Counted from the stretch's first letter, positions 1 through 10,539 are shown. The stretch is DNA of 64,000 bases from Lepisosteus oculatus (GCF_040954835.1 NC_090699.1:16361817-16425816); one strand, 5' to 3'. A program made the numbers and translations. Notes: generated by a model not told the origin, from the sequence alone.

Positions 1-769
1 CCGCAGATAAGCACACTGTCAGATCATGCTGGGAACTGCAGTCGTGTTAGTTATGGGAGTTTCTCCTTAATGGCGTATATTAAAAAGTTTCTTTCATTGC
101 TAAATACTAAATGGTAAAGCTCTATGGTGACATAAAAAAAATAGAAAAGACGACGATGAGTTCAGAAGTGTTCAGTACGTTTTTTTTACAATTGCTACAC
201 GAAGGATATGTTTATGAAAACGGTAGCTGGCTGTTTAAATTTCTGCATCTGAAATTGGTTTAGGGCGTCTTTTTTCATGGGTTTTCCTACGGCTGATTGT
301 AATATCTCCACGTGTAGAAACAGTTCATCATCTGAATTAAGTTATAACATCAAACGTATTTTAAACATTGGCAGTTGTTTTAAAACTGTGTAAGGACAAA
401 GGTTTTCTGAATATTTAAATACATGTACTCATCATGTACATATTATAATTTACAACTGAAAATGACCCTTCATAAAGTGTACATTATAATATACCGTCTA
501 GAACTAAGAGTGTAGGGTAATTTAATATCAAATATCTTCAGGTGAACTACTGAAAAACAACTGTCAGCAAGACATGCATTTTGAAAGAAAAAAACTTTAC
601 TGCTAAACCTTTGAACAAATATCCAAAACACGTACGAACAGGTGTAATATTTCAGCATCTCAGTTCTTTGGTCAGCTATTGGCTGTATCTTTTAAAACAA
701 AACACTTCAGCTGAAAACATCCTGTCCATCCACAGGGGCCGAGATCCATTTCGCTTGATTTGCTTGATT
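1..769. other. Intergenic DNA without recognised feature
   Basis: This is AT-rich sequence. Its short open frames overlap each other and have no start context, splice sites or domain signature. I see no gene or clear repeat before the SINE that begins near 770. Confidence 0.5.
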
Positions 770-965
770 TACAGCTGTGGTGAGCATTGCTGCCTCTCGG
801 CTCCGGAGTCCTGGCTTCAAGTCCTATTGGACTGTCTGTGTGGAGTCTGTATGTTATCACAGGGTTCCTGCTGCAGGCCAAAGACATGCTGGTGGGTTGG
901 TTGGCTTCTGGGAAAAGTGCAACTGGTGTGAGTGAGTTTTGATCAGCCTTCACAGGACCAGTGAT
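770..965 (+). repeat. tRNA-derived SINE, degenerate copy
   Basis: The order is a degenerate tRNA-like head (gcattgctgcctctcgg), a body resembling gtgtggagtctgtatgtt, then aaagacatgctggtggg and a cttctgggaaaa segment. The same order recurs about twenty times in the window, so this is one interspersed family. The body resembles the conserved central domain of fish V-type SINEs; that family name is from memory and was not checked. Confidence 0.65.
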
Positions 966-1439
966 GCACTGTGATTCAGCACAAAAGTTTAATATCACCT
1001 TTGAGGGATCATGGTGTTTTTATAATTGCTTAATATTGCTATGATTTAGCCATAATGTAATTGAGCTCTTCGGCCAATGAATTATGAGATTGAGAGAGAA
1101 GCAAAGAGGTCTCTGCGTTTTTTAGAATATATTCCCTTTTATAGAATATATTGAGAATATATTCCCTTTTGCTGTTTTAATACACGCTCATTGAATTCTA
1201 TAGATGTCCACCCTTTTGTAATGATGATAAAAGTCTCAGTTTCTAAAGTACAAATCAGAGAGAGATGAATACAGGGCAGAACTCGACAGAGACTGCAGCA
1301 CAGAGAACAAGTTACACTGCACTGATTGGAAATGACAACTGTACTGACTCTGCTTATTGTATTGTTTCATGGTAAGAATACAGGTGCTTATTATAACTAA
1401 GTGTTGCACTACTGTTGTCATAAATAATGTTGATGTTAA
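966..1439. other. Intergenic DNA, no recognised gene
   Basis: AT-rich sequence with a short local duplication of an agaatatattcccttt motif near 1125 to 1165. It lies downstream of the 3' end of BTN-like gene 1 and probably contains its 3' UTR end. I found no canonical AATAAA on the minus strand here; an ATTAAA-type hexamer near 1175 is a weak candidate. Confidence 0.4.
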
Positions 1440-1725
1440 ATCAGCGCAGAATTGAGGCACAGCTGTCAGGTCCGGGTTCCATTCTGGACCTGGGGTGCTA
1501 TCTGCGTGGAGTTTGCATGTTCCTCCCAGTAGATTTCCTCCGGGTGAAACAGAGTGCTGGTAGATTAATTGTCTTCTGGGAGAAGTGGCCCTGGTGTGTG
1601 TGTGTGCCCTGAAATGGACTGGTGTCCCATCCAGTAGGTGTACTCTACCTGACACCGCTGGGCTCGGGCTTCCGTGCGGCCATGAACATGTAAACGGAAG
1701 GAGGGCTAGATGGATGATAAGCCAC
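1440..1725 (+). repeat. tRNA-derived SINE, nearly full body
   Basis: It contains gtggagtttgcatgttcc, a tagattaattgtcttctggg segment, gccctggtgtgtgtgtg, atggactggtgtcccat and an aggagggctagatggatga tail. It lies immediately downstream of the stop codon of BTN-like gene 1 and so may be transcribed in that gene's 3' UTR in antisense orientation. Confidence 0.7.
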
Positions 1726-1749
1726 TCGTTCAGGGAGCTACGAGTGCAG

Positions 1750-2273
1750 TCAGACACGGGCAGGAGGCAGCAGCACTAGGTCTTTCTCTGAATCCCAGGT
1801 GCAGAAGAGAGCATAGATCTTCTCCCCCTGACTGAACTCCATGTCAGTGAACGTGAAGATGTGAGTCCTGGACTCCACTGCGTAAAAGGAGACCTTCCTC
1901 TCCTCGATATCCACACACACCCCCACTGTCCTGGGCTGCACAGTGAGGGGGAGACGCAGCTTAGGGGCAGTGAGAGCAGAGAGGCGGGGATAATCCCAGT
2001 CCAGACACCAGTACCCCTCCTGGGGAAGGACGCTGACCCCTCCTTTCCTCTGCGCGGACTCTCGGATCACGCCCAGTCTCCACTCATCACTCATCTCCAC
2101 CTCCCAGTAGTGTCTCCCGGAGGAGAGCCCCTCCCGGCTCAGGACACAGCGCCAGCAGTCGAATCTCTCCGGGTTGTCCGGGAGATCCTGCTTCTCTCCC
2201 CGTCTCACCCTCTTCCCGTCCTCGGACAGGGAGAGGCGGGGGTTCGCCGTGTCAGGGTCCAGACTCAAATCAG
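1750..2273 (-). CDS. B30.2 (PRY-SPRY) terminal exon of BTN-like gene 1
   Basis: The acceptor is tattcccacag and the exon opens ADLSLDPDTANPRLSLSEDG. PRY landmarks are DPDTA, the GKRVR strand and the NPERFD motif. SPRY landmarks are GRHYWEVE, VCVDIEERKVSFY and FTFTDMEFSQGEKIY. The frame ends LLPPARV then TGA at 1752-1750. At 174 residues the domain is of normal length and looks intact. In butyrophilins this intracellular domain binds small phosphorylated ligands or protein partners, but no ligand can be predicted here. Confidence 0.92.
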
Positions 2274-5200
2274 CTGTGGGAATAAAACCGGGGAGCCAGG
2301 AGGGTTGACAAGGATCGCACAAGAAAATAAATCCCCGATTCGTAGAACCAGACGATGTGTGAATCACCGGCAAATTCTATGAAACTTCCAGGCGTCACTG
2401 TGGGCGTAGAGTCTCGTCTAATCCCTGAACAACTGGATACACACGCAAGGCGAGTATCCATATAATATACAGTAATCTGGACAGTCCGCTTCCAGCCCCT
2501 AGCCACTGTTTCATACATATGTAATATTCTGTGTGATTTCATTATATAAGTAATTCTCGCTTACATGATCATTACAATACAATACACTGACTTTAAGTTA
2601 ATTTAAATAACACTGATCAACTAAAAGGAAAAACTGTAAATAAACTGAAAAAAACAACATGAATCCCCCCTCTGCACCCAAAGTACAAGGTGCTTCTCAT
2701 GATTTCTGTCTGGATTTACAAGATTCTAACAATTCCACGCTGAAAAATAGACAGGAGAAACACAGCCTTTCTGCCGTTAAGCCTCCTTCAGGTGTGATAG
2801 TGATCTGCTGTGTGTTTACTTGCTCTTTATCTTTAAAAGGAGACAGACCTACCTGCAGCACTGCACAGCCACTGCCACTCTGAAACACAGAGATACAGAC
2901 ACTGTTAATCACAGACACAGACTGGACACAGAGATAAAGACACTGTTGATCACAGACACACACTGAACACAGAGATAGACACTGTTAATCACAGACACAC
3001 ACTGAAACGGAGATACAGACACTGTTAGTCACAGACACACTGGAACAGAGATACAGACAGTGTTAATCACAGACACACACTGAACACAGAGATACAGACA
3101 CTGTTGGTCACAGACACACACTGAACACAAGAGATACAGACAGAACCGAACACAGAGAAACATTTGCATAGTAAACATAGTAAAAATTTGTTCAGGCATG
3201 GAAATAGAACTAGAAATCATGTGCTCATGGAGCTGGTGTACTGATAACGAGTGAGCCCATCAGGAGCTGTGATTTTACACACATTGTACTTACGCAGGTC
3301 TGGAATAGGGCAGCCTTCACCTGTACAGAAGAAAGGAGAGGGTCAGTCCTGAACTGGGTCCAACATTGGTCATTTTGGGGTTTTGGCCAGGAGGGGTAGC
3401 ACTCATGTACTGGACAAGATAAAGGGCAAAAGGTCTGTAAAGATTTATTTACAGGAGCAGTGACACACACAGTTAAGCACAGATACTCATGTTTCCCTCA
3501 CGGAAAGTGTTAAAATATCGAGGTGTCTGTCCGCTCCCAGGCTTTGAGCAAGAGCTCAGAAAAGCAGGAACAGTGTGAACACAGACAGCCCAGTCCAGTT
3601 TCCACTCTGTGGTTGCTTGCTGAGTGACTGAGTACAGTACAGTGTACAGAACACACAGCAGAGGAGTGTCACTCAGACACACCAAGAAAGCGTGAACACT
3701 GTACAGTTACTCCATGACTTCCTGTAGTCGTCTGCCTCACCTACTGAAGTGTAAATATGTACTGTAGCCCAGTTGTTAAAATGGGCTTTGCCACGTAGGT
3801 CCGCTCCCAACATCCCGTCAACTCCAGAGAGCGGAACTGGAATATTTATTACTTAAAGAAATAAAGAATTGTGTAGTTCAAGTAGGGAGCTGCATCGGCA
3901 TGAGTAGACGGCAAAGAAACAAGTAAAGGTTTATTCCTTGCTGAAAAGAGATGAAAAGAAACACAACGTTTCAGCTGTGGAGCCTTCTTCGGGTCTTGAG
4001 AATTTTGTATATCCGAGTCTTAACAAGCAAACTTCTTTATGTCATACAAACCCTTTTCAAGTACAACTATTCAACATTAATCCCACCAAATAAGTAAAAC
4101 CTTAAGTAATATTAACAGTGCCACTTGGGGGTGTACTTGCACTGACAAGTACAGAAATTGGCTGTATGACTATTAATCCAGGTAGCAAGGCGTTTAGTGT
4201 TGCTGCCTCGCAGTGCTGGGGCCCTGGGTTTGATTCCTGGGGTGCAGTCTGCATGGAGTTTGCATGTTCTCCCTGAGTTTGCCTCTTTCTCCCAGGCTGG
4301 ATACTAGGAGAGTCAGTGTAAAACATTAACAGTTCCTGATCTTACCGTTCCTTATGCTATAATATTGCATCTGTATGAGAAACTCTTGTATCTCACCTTT
4401 CTCAGCTTTGCCGTTTTATTTTAAAATTGTGGAAAATATATGTTAGTCTGTTTAAATCACTCCATTGGCAATAGAATAAAAATGATATTTTTTGAATATT
4501 TTATTCGAATATCAGAGTTTTCAGATCTAGATGTTTGTACCCCTGATTCTAGCTGTTTACCTTTACTTTCTTGTTTGTGTCAGAGTGTAAAAGCTCTAGG
4601 CTGGGTCAAGAGTGAGAGAGTTTCACTGAGAGTTTGATTCTGATGGACCTTTCACTCTGTACATTTATTGTGTGCAATTACCCAGTTTTACAGTCATTCA
4701 AAAACTATATACCTGATTATTTAATAGCTGTATTTGACCTGATGACAAAGACGGAACACAACTTTATTTCTGTTAAAACAATTCATAGGCATATTTGTGT
4801 ATTTAGCTTTTGTTGTTGTTCAGTAATATCATTAATCTATTGTTTCATTGACTTCTGTTGTTCCTGGGGTATTTAAAAGTGTTTGAGAAGAATATTGCCC
4901 CCATATCCTGAATAAGCACTTTTTGGTTTTTCAGAGGCACTGTGCCCTGTGTCAAGAGCTGGCTCAATGACTACAGGACAGGCACTGTGGAGCATTCCTT
5001 TAAGATAAAAGACTTCGCTTTCTACTTAAACAATCAGGGACTACACATCCAAACATTTAGTCATTACTTCTACCACAGATTTTAACACAAGTCTGAGCTT
5101 TTGTTTTGTTTCTTAATAGTCAACAGCAGACAGACCTACCTGCAGCACTGCACAGCCACTGCCACTCTGCAACACAGAGATACAGACACTGTTAATCACA

Positions 5201-8200
5201 GACACACACTGAACACAGAGATACAGACACTGTTAGTCACAGACACACACTGAACACCGAGATACGGACACTGTTAATCACAGACACACACTGGAACACA
5301 CAGGTACAGACACTGTTAGTCACAGACACACAGGAACACAGAGATACAGATACACACTGAACACAGAGATACAGACACTGTTGATCACAGACACACTGAA
5401 CACAGAGCTACAGACACACACTGAACACAGAGATACAGACACTGTTGATCATAGACACACTGAACACAGAGATACAGACACTGTTGATCACAGACACACA
5501 CTGAACACAGAGATACAGACACTGTTGATCACAGACACACACTGGACACAGAGATACAGACACTGTTAATAAGTACAGAGACACACATTGGTCAAAAGAC
5601 ATCAGTACAATCATTGCTGTTAGTCAGCAGATTTTAATACAGTGTACTCACGTGATTTAGGGATAGGAGCTTGCTTCACAGCATCTAGAGAGACAAAAGA
5701 GGATCTTCATTGTATTGTAGAGTGTATTGCTTCTTATCTGGTATTATACTAGATTATGTACTACAGTCTGAAAAAAGTTCATTTCAGGATCTGACAGTCT
5801 CCGCTGCAGTGTGAATCAGAGTGTGCACAGCGATGGCTGTAAGACCGGTGTCTCAGTCAATACGACAGACCAGCACAATTCAATACGACAGACAGACACA
5901 TCACAGGGCACAATGGTGTCTGGTCCTTGGGCCACTGAGAGAGGTCAGAAGTAAACACAGTCAACTGTCCACACATGTACAGATTGAGTATTGTCAATCT
6001 CCAAAATCCAAGCCCGAAAAAAGGGGTGTGCAGGAATGAGGTACAACTCGCACGTAGTGAACTGGGAACAGATGGACAGTCAGTAAAAGAAGACCGATGG
6101 GCAGCATGGTGACACAGAGGCCCTTGGTTCAATACCAGACCTGGGGTACTATCTGTGTGGAGTTTGCATGTTCTCCCCATGTTTGCGTGGGTTTCCTCCC
6201 ACAGTCCAAAGACATGTTGGTGAATTAATTGGCTGCTGAGAAATTGGCCATGGTGTGAGGGTGTCCTGTGACAGACATCCTGCATTTTTCCTTTTGCGTG
6301 CCAGGATATTGCATATTTCATTTGTATATTCTGTACACTAAACTCATTTTATTGTATAACTTGTGTAAAGTGCCTTGAATATGCGCTGTACTGAAAGGCA
6401 CCATATAAGGACATTTGCTTGATATCTTCCAAATCAAGAACACCACTTACCCAGCTCTTTCAAAATGATGGGAATAGCTGGAAAAAATAAGACATGTTTA
6501 AGTCCTAAAGATTATTGACCATTAAACTGGCTTTATGTTGGCAAAATAGTGCATTACTTTCAATGTGTAAAGAAAAATTAAATCATCAGCGCAATGAAAG
6601 GTCCAAATTCATCTTGTTTTCCCTTAAGGATTGTTTGAAAATTCCAAAATATAGACAATCTTTAAACAAAAACATTTCATATTCTGTGTGAAAATTTGAC
6701 CGTTTAAGTACAGAGGGCAAATGTCCAAATACTATCAATGTTCTTACCATTTATTACATTAATGTAATATATCTCAGATTCCCACAGTGACTCCTCCTCT
6801 GTAAGAAACACACAAAGTCAGTAACGCTGATACAGATTTCTGCACTGATACTCTTTGAAAGAGTCAGACTAATATAATTCAGATTCTATTTGATGCACAG
6901 ACAGAGCAGAACCACAGCCATTCAGACACACATCTCTAATGAGCACATACTGTCCATTCTCCTCCACTGGATCACCAGAAGTGCTGACGCTGCTGCAGCC
7001 ACAGCTGCTGTTACACAGAGAGCCACCATCCATCCTGAGGGTCCAGGGAAAAAGTCTCCTGGAAAACAGCACAGGAATGTGATCCCACAGGAACTGACCG
7101 ACAGTGAACTGATCTAGCACCCTGGATCCCAAAGAATGAAGTCAGGAACACATCAACAGGGGAGCAGACACCCCTAATCTTCTGTGTAAAGAGATCAGTG
7201 AGGACTCCCCGTCTGCAAGACTACAGCAACTTCACATGCTTGTTCACAAACATCCACTGCAATACTGCAGGGTTCCTCTCAAACATGACATAACTGGAGC
7301 AAAACTGTAAGCTTCCTTTAGTACACATCCTCTTTTAAAATCAGACCTTCAACCAGCGTTACAGCTCTTTGACAGAGGAGAGTCACAATTTATTGAGGTC
7401 AGCTTCATGCCACAGTACTGAGGATGATGAAAGCAATTGAACTACTTACAAATCTTTCAGAATGAAAGACAGATTTAAAGAAGAGTTGATCTGAATACAA
7501 GGGTAAATTTGTGTAATTTATGTAAGTGCAGTACTTAGAAAGATTAAAGTGTCTCATTTACTTAGTTTAACTAACTTCTTATTAAGGAGTAAACAGTACA
7601 TTGATTACACGTTAATTATTATTGATACTTGATGTCATCTGGGTCATGTTCAATGGCCCAGGCGAGTTACATACTGGGTGTGTGTTATACCTCAGGTGTG
7701 TTACACGTGAGCTCCACTGTAATTTATGTATAATACTCACTGGGTATGTGGAGCTGAGATCCCCAGTCTGGTCCAGGTTGAGAGCTTCTGACCAGACAGG
7801 AGAAGATGTTGGACTCCTGCTGGACTAGGATGTAGCTGCTGACATTAAGGAGCCCTTGACTGTCCTTCTCCACTGTGCTGCTGGACAGTGAGGTCACATC
7901 ATGTCCATCCCTGTCTGTCCAGATCACTGCAGGTGCAGGGAACCAGCCCTCTGACCTGCACAGCAGCTGGGTCTGACCTCCTCCAGGGGAGTGGAGAGAC
8001 ACTGAGGGCTGGGAGCCCAGGGCTGTGGATTCATCACAGGTCAAAAACCTGAGACAGACATCTTACAGTATTTTTTCAGAGTGGGAATATCTAAAAGAAT
8101 GAAATGTACTGTAATGACCTCCCTGGTTTCTCCTTGCACAGGTGGCAGTATATTAATAATAAACTTGATTCTATATAGCGCCTTTAAAGGTGGCTTCTCA

Positions 8201-10539
8201 AAGCGCTTAAATAAGAAGAGAGGCAGGAGGCTGGAACTGCTTCCCACTAGTTTGTTGCCCTGGGCTGGTACAGGGGCATGCTGGTCCCTGAGAGAGGAGG
8301 GATAGATAGGAGCCAAGAGGGAAGAGAGAGAGTAATAGCTCAGCCCGGGGTTAGGCGAGAGAGAGGGAAATTGGCGAATTTGGAGCAGTCAAGGTAGTGT
8401 TTTCAGGCTCCCAGGCTGCCTGCTTCCAGGCGCAGGACGCTACAGCACTGCACCAGAACCAGCCAGATAAAAACAGCCAATAATAAAAAAAAAACCTCTA
8501 CAAATCCAAACATTTAAAGATTAAACTAAAAGTAACAGTGTCTAGCATTTTGCCTTAAGCCCTTTTTTCACACAAGTGTGGATTGTGTGATGTTGTTAAG
8601 GTTTTTTTTTAGATATTTGATTATTAATTCTTACTCACTGTCAAATGTCTTGCCATCATGGCGTTATATGTGACATATGGTTACCCGATATAGAGGGCTC
8701 TCCTGAATGGCCAGGAGCGCTTCAGCTGTGTTGTAACAGACTCCAGAAACACAGCTGTGGGTAAAATAAAACCGAAAACTAAAACAATCACCTCGAGCCC
8801 TTCACTAGAGGGCCTCCATCGTTCGTGAGCAGGTTCACATGGTGGATTACTGGGTTAATAAATAATCTGGCAAGGGACAGAGAGTCACAGACTCGCACTG
8901 GGATTAATTTTGACTCCCCATCCATTTCCTAACCTCTGTATCCAGCTCAGGTTTGCGGGGGGTTTCCTGACAAGCAACAGGCGCAAGGTGGGATACCCCC
9001 TGCAGAACCAGTCCACCCCCAGTCCACTCACACCAGGGTTGGTGTTCCCAGAGTCAAATAACCTACCGGCATGTCTCTGGACTGTGGAAGGAACCCGGAG
9101 CACCCAGAGGAAACCCACACAAACGTGGGGAGAACATGCAGACTCCACACAGACAGCACCCCAGGTCTAGAACTGAACCCCCGGGGCCCCAGAGGTGAGA
9201 GGCAGCAGTGCTCACCACTGCCCCCACTGTGCTGCCCTGACAGCCTAACGTAACATGTAAACAGTCATCCAAAAGTCCGGTGAAATACTTACAGGTAAGA
9301 GCCAGGTCTATGAGAACGTCTTCATAATGTTCCGATGACTGCACCAAGCATTTGTACCACCCCCTGTCAGACTCCCGCACGCCGCTCAGCCTGAGAGACA
9401 CGTTGCCCCTGGGGAGCTCCTGCAGGAACAGCTCAGCCCTTCCACTGTAGTTCAGGTTCTGCCCTTCCACGTTGTAGCTGCCGTACTGGAATAAACACAC
9501 AGGGGAATCGTAATCCTCCCGAAACCACCTGACCTCCAGGCCCTCAGCGCTGACGCTGGGCGAGAGGGAACAGGGCAGGACCGCGTCTTCACCAGGGGAC
9601 ACCACAACGGGAGCAGCAGGACCCACAACCTGGAACCTCTCTGAAAGAGAAACATCACAGCAGGATGGGCTCAGTCTGGATGGCCGAGTGGTCTAAGGTG
9701 CTTTGTTCAGGTCGCAGTCTCCCTTGGAGATGTGGGTTCAAATCCCACTCCTGACACAAAGCTTTTCAGGCGGAGCGGTGGCATTGTGGCTCAGGATCTG
9801 TGCTTATGGCTTGAAGGTTGCTGGTTCAAATCCTGTGCCCAGCAGAGGAATCCTACTCTGTTGGACCCTTGAGCAACTGGGCTGCTGGACCCTTAATCCC
9901 CACTGCACTTTCTATAGTGCAGTGGTAAAAGTTCATGAGGAACTGCTTCCTCACACTGCATTGCTTTAAGCACAACAGGAAGTGCAAGTCCTGTCTTGCT
10001 TTTTTAGGACAATCAGCTCATTATTTAATGAATCCTGTTCTGCTAACAGCTTTCCCCCAGCTCTCCGGGGGCTGGTGCTTTGGAGAGTCCTAGAAACACA
10101 GCAGACACAGCTGCGCCCCAGTAGCAGGACAGGACACCCCGGTTCTGCACTCTCAGTGCGAAAGAAAAGCGTGTCTTTAGAGATCACTTTATTGGCCATA
10201 TACAATTTCTTGCATTAGGAATTTGTCTTTTTCCAGACCCCAGCTTGCTCTCCATGAGACAAACAGGCACACAGACAGGGAGAGAAGCTGGGGGTCAGAG
10301 CACAGGGTCAGACATTTATACAGCACCCCTGGAGCAGCTGGGGTGAAGGTCCTCGCTCAGGGGCCCAACAGAGTAGGATTCCTCTGCCAGCCACGGGATT
10401 CGAACCGGCAACCTTCCAGCCACAGAGCCACCGCCCCGCCCCCTTTTTGTTTATTATTTACTATACCTGGTCTGGAAACAGAGGTCTGCTGGAGGAGAAG
10501 CAGGACTGTAAGGAGCCAGTCCAGCTGGTCAGACTTCAT
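1750..10539 (-). CDS. Butyrophilin-like gene 1 (IgV-IgC-TM-B30.2), 11 exons
   Basis: This is a predicted type I membrane protein of the butyrophilin family, whose members act as immune co-regulators at the cell surface. Coding exons in transcript order are 10539-10467, 9640-9293, 8022-7741, 7058-6951, 6798-6748, 6477-6451, 5684-5652, 5166-5140, 3320-3294, 2879-2853 and 2273-1750. All have AG/GT borders and all internal junctions are phase 1. They sum to 1527 bp, giving 508 residues with an open frame. Approximate residues: signal peptide 1-24, IgV 25-140, IgC-like 141-234, transmembrane exon 235-270, cytoplasmic linker 271-334, PRY-SPRY 335-508. It is the most diverged of the three paralogues and has the longest linker. 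The gene structure is read from the sequence; function and ligand are inferred from the family. A transcript could skip some of the short linker exons. Confidence 0.86.
2853..6798 (-). CDS. Cytoplasmic linker mini-exons of BTN-like gene 1
   Basis: Six short phase-1 exons join the membrane segment to B30.2: 6798-6748 (51 bp, KEESLWESEIYYINVIN), 6477-6451 (27 bp, AIPIILKEL), 5684-5652 (33 bp, DAVKQAPIPKS), 5166-5140 (27 bp), 3320-3294 (27 bp, GEGCPIPDL) and 2879-2853 (27 bp). Each has a pyrimidine-rich acceptor and a GTAAG, GTGAG or GTAGG donor. Butyrophilins are known for 21- and 27-bp heptad exons at this place. The fourth and sixth exons are identical in sequence and read QWQWLCSAA, which is unusually hydrophobic for a cytoplasmic linker. 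Confidence 0.75.
2880..3150 (-). repeat. Minisatellite next to linker exon, array 1
   Basis: About six units of roughly 40 bp. On the plus strand each unit carries gaacacagagatacagacac followed by gtt(a/g)atcacagacaca. On the minus strand each unit reads as a pyrimidine-rich tract ending TGTGTTCAG, so the unit resembles a splice acceptor. The array begins exactly at the acceptor of the 27-bp exon 2879-2853. Confidence 0.85.
3895..4025 (-). repeat. Interspersed repeat with CAGCTGTGGAGCCTTCTTC core
   Basis: It carries aagtaaaggtttattccttg, then aaacacaacgtttcagctg, then gagccttcttcgggt. The reverse complement recurs at 23380-23465 and both orientations occur in the hairpin at 51075-51262. I cannot assign a transposon family. 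Confidence 0.6.
4165..4320 (+). repeat. tRNA-derived SINE, 3'-truncated
   Basis: The head reads gcgtttagtgttgctgcctc followed by ggtttgattcctggggtgc (a B-box-like segment), then ggagtttgcatgttctccct. The copy stops before the usual aaagacatgc segment. It lies in an intron of BTN-like gene 1. Confidence 0.7.
5167..5590 (-). repeat. Minisatellite next to linker exon, array 2
   Basis: About ten units of the same roughly 40-bp repeat as array 1, again abutting the acceptor of an identical 27-bp exon (5166-5140). Minus-strand units each contain a pyrimidine-rich tract ending TGTGTTCAG or TGTGTTCCAG. The most uniform units lie at 5380-5560, which suggests recent expansion there. Confidence 0.85.
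6090..6290 (+). repeat. tRNA-derived SINE
   Basis: The head gggcagcatggtgacacaga is followed by gttcaataccagacctgggg, ggagtttgcatgttctcccc, gtgggtttcctcccacagtc and caaagacatgttggtgaatt. It is intronic in BTN-like gene 1. Confidence 0.8.
6951..7058 (-). CDS. Transmembrane exon of BTN-like gene 1
   Basis: A 108-bp phase-1 exon with acceptor CTGTTTTCCAG and donor GTATGTG. It encodes DFFPGPSGW followed by a helix rich in Ala, Val, Leu and Thr ending in SALLVIQW and the basic anchor RRMD. The basic side faces the B30.2 side, as expected for a type I protein. Exon length and borders are the same in genes 2 and 3. Confidence 0.85.
7741..8022 (-). CDS. IgC-like exon of BTN-like gene 1
   Basis: This 282-bp exon begins ALGSQPSVSLHSPGGG and contains LLCRSEGWFPAPAVIW and SNIFSCLVRS. 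The two cysteines can form the canonical disulphide, and GWFPAP is typical of butyrophilin C-like domains. It ends at HIP before GTGAGTATT. It differs from genes 2 and 3 mainly near the 3' end (SSQPGPDW against SALPKPDW). Confidence 0.88.
8120..8470 (-). repeat. Repeat fragment with AAGCGCTTTATTAT-type end, probably LINE-related
   Basis: The plus strand shows ataataaacttgattctata, gcgcctttaaaggtggcttc and tcaaagcgctta. The ggtggcttctcaaagcgctt segment recurs at 40885-40915 beside a LINE reverse-transcriptase C-terminal fragment. The rest of this copy has diverged or belongs to another element. Confidence 0.45.
8915..9240 (-). repeat. tRNA-derived SINE, near full length
   Basis: Read on the minus strand it has the tRNA-like head (ggcagcacagtgggggcagt), the ggagtctgcatgttctcccc body, gtgggtttcctctgggtgct and an aaatggatgg tail. 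This is one of the most complete copies in the window. It sits between the IgV and IgC exons of BTN-like gene 1. Confidence 0.85.
9293..9640 (-). CDS. IgV exon of BTN-like gene 1
   Basis: A 348-bp phase-1 exon with acceptor TTTCTCTTTCAG and donor GTAAGTATT. V-set landmarks are SPGEDAVLPCSLSP (first Cys), VRWFRED (core Trp), YSGRAELF, GNVSLRLSGV and SDRGWYKCLV (second Cys). It is 116 residues with an NVS glycosylation sequon. It matches the butyrophilin V domain rather than an antibody-type V, with no recombination signal nearby. Confidence 0.9.
9674..9756 (+). tRNA. tRNA-Leu(CAG)-like sequence, probable pseudogene
   Basis: An 83-nt sequence with gatggccgagtggtctaagg (A box and D arm), anticodon CAG at 9708-9710, a long variable arm and gggttcaaatcccac (B box and T arm). 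It closely resembles the vertebrate tRNA-Leu(CAG) pattern. There is a T:T mismatch in the acceptor stem (fourth pair) and a T:C mismatch in the anticodon stem, which point to a decayed copy. It lies in the first coding intron of BTN-like gene 1 on the opposite strand. Confidence 0.6.
9770..9910 (+). repeat. Second tRNA-derived SINE family
   Basis: The head ggcggagcggtggcattgtg and ggttgctggttcaaatcctg form A- and B-box-like segments. They are followed by gaggaatcctactctgttgg and acccttgagcaactgggctg. It begins about 15 bp after the tRNA-Leu-like sequence. A reverse-orientation relative lies at 10310-10442. Confidence 0.65.
10310..10442 (-). repeat. Second tRNA-derived SINE family, inverted copy
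   Basis: The minus strand reads ggcggggcggtggctctgtg, then aggttgccggttcgaatccc and gaggaatcctactctgttgg. The B box is better preserved here than in the copy at 9770. The two copies face each other within the same intron. Confidence 0.7.
10467..10539 (-). CDS. Signal-peptide exon of BTN-like gene 1
   Basis: The ATG at 10539 opens MKSDQLDWLLTVLLLLQQTS, a short charged N-terminus followed by a Leu-rich core. The exon ends phase 1 before GTATAG, joining as SRPERFQVVGPAAP into the IgV exon. The MK-DQ start is shared with genes 2 and 3, which supports this start codon. Confidence 0.8.

Noticed and set aside
2880-3150. CRISPR-like array of short repeats
   Set aside because: Units are adjacent tandem repeats without unique spacers, in a vertebrate intron.
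5381-5614. Open frames made of repeated HTEHRDTDTVD or CVCDQQCLYLCVQ
   Set aside because: They are translations of the roughly 40-bp minisatellite in arbitrary frames.
9703-9969. 88-codon open frame at the tRNA-like and SINE segment
   Set aside because: It is composed of the tRNA-Leu-like sequence and a SINE.
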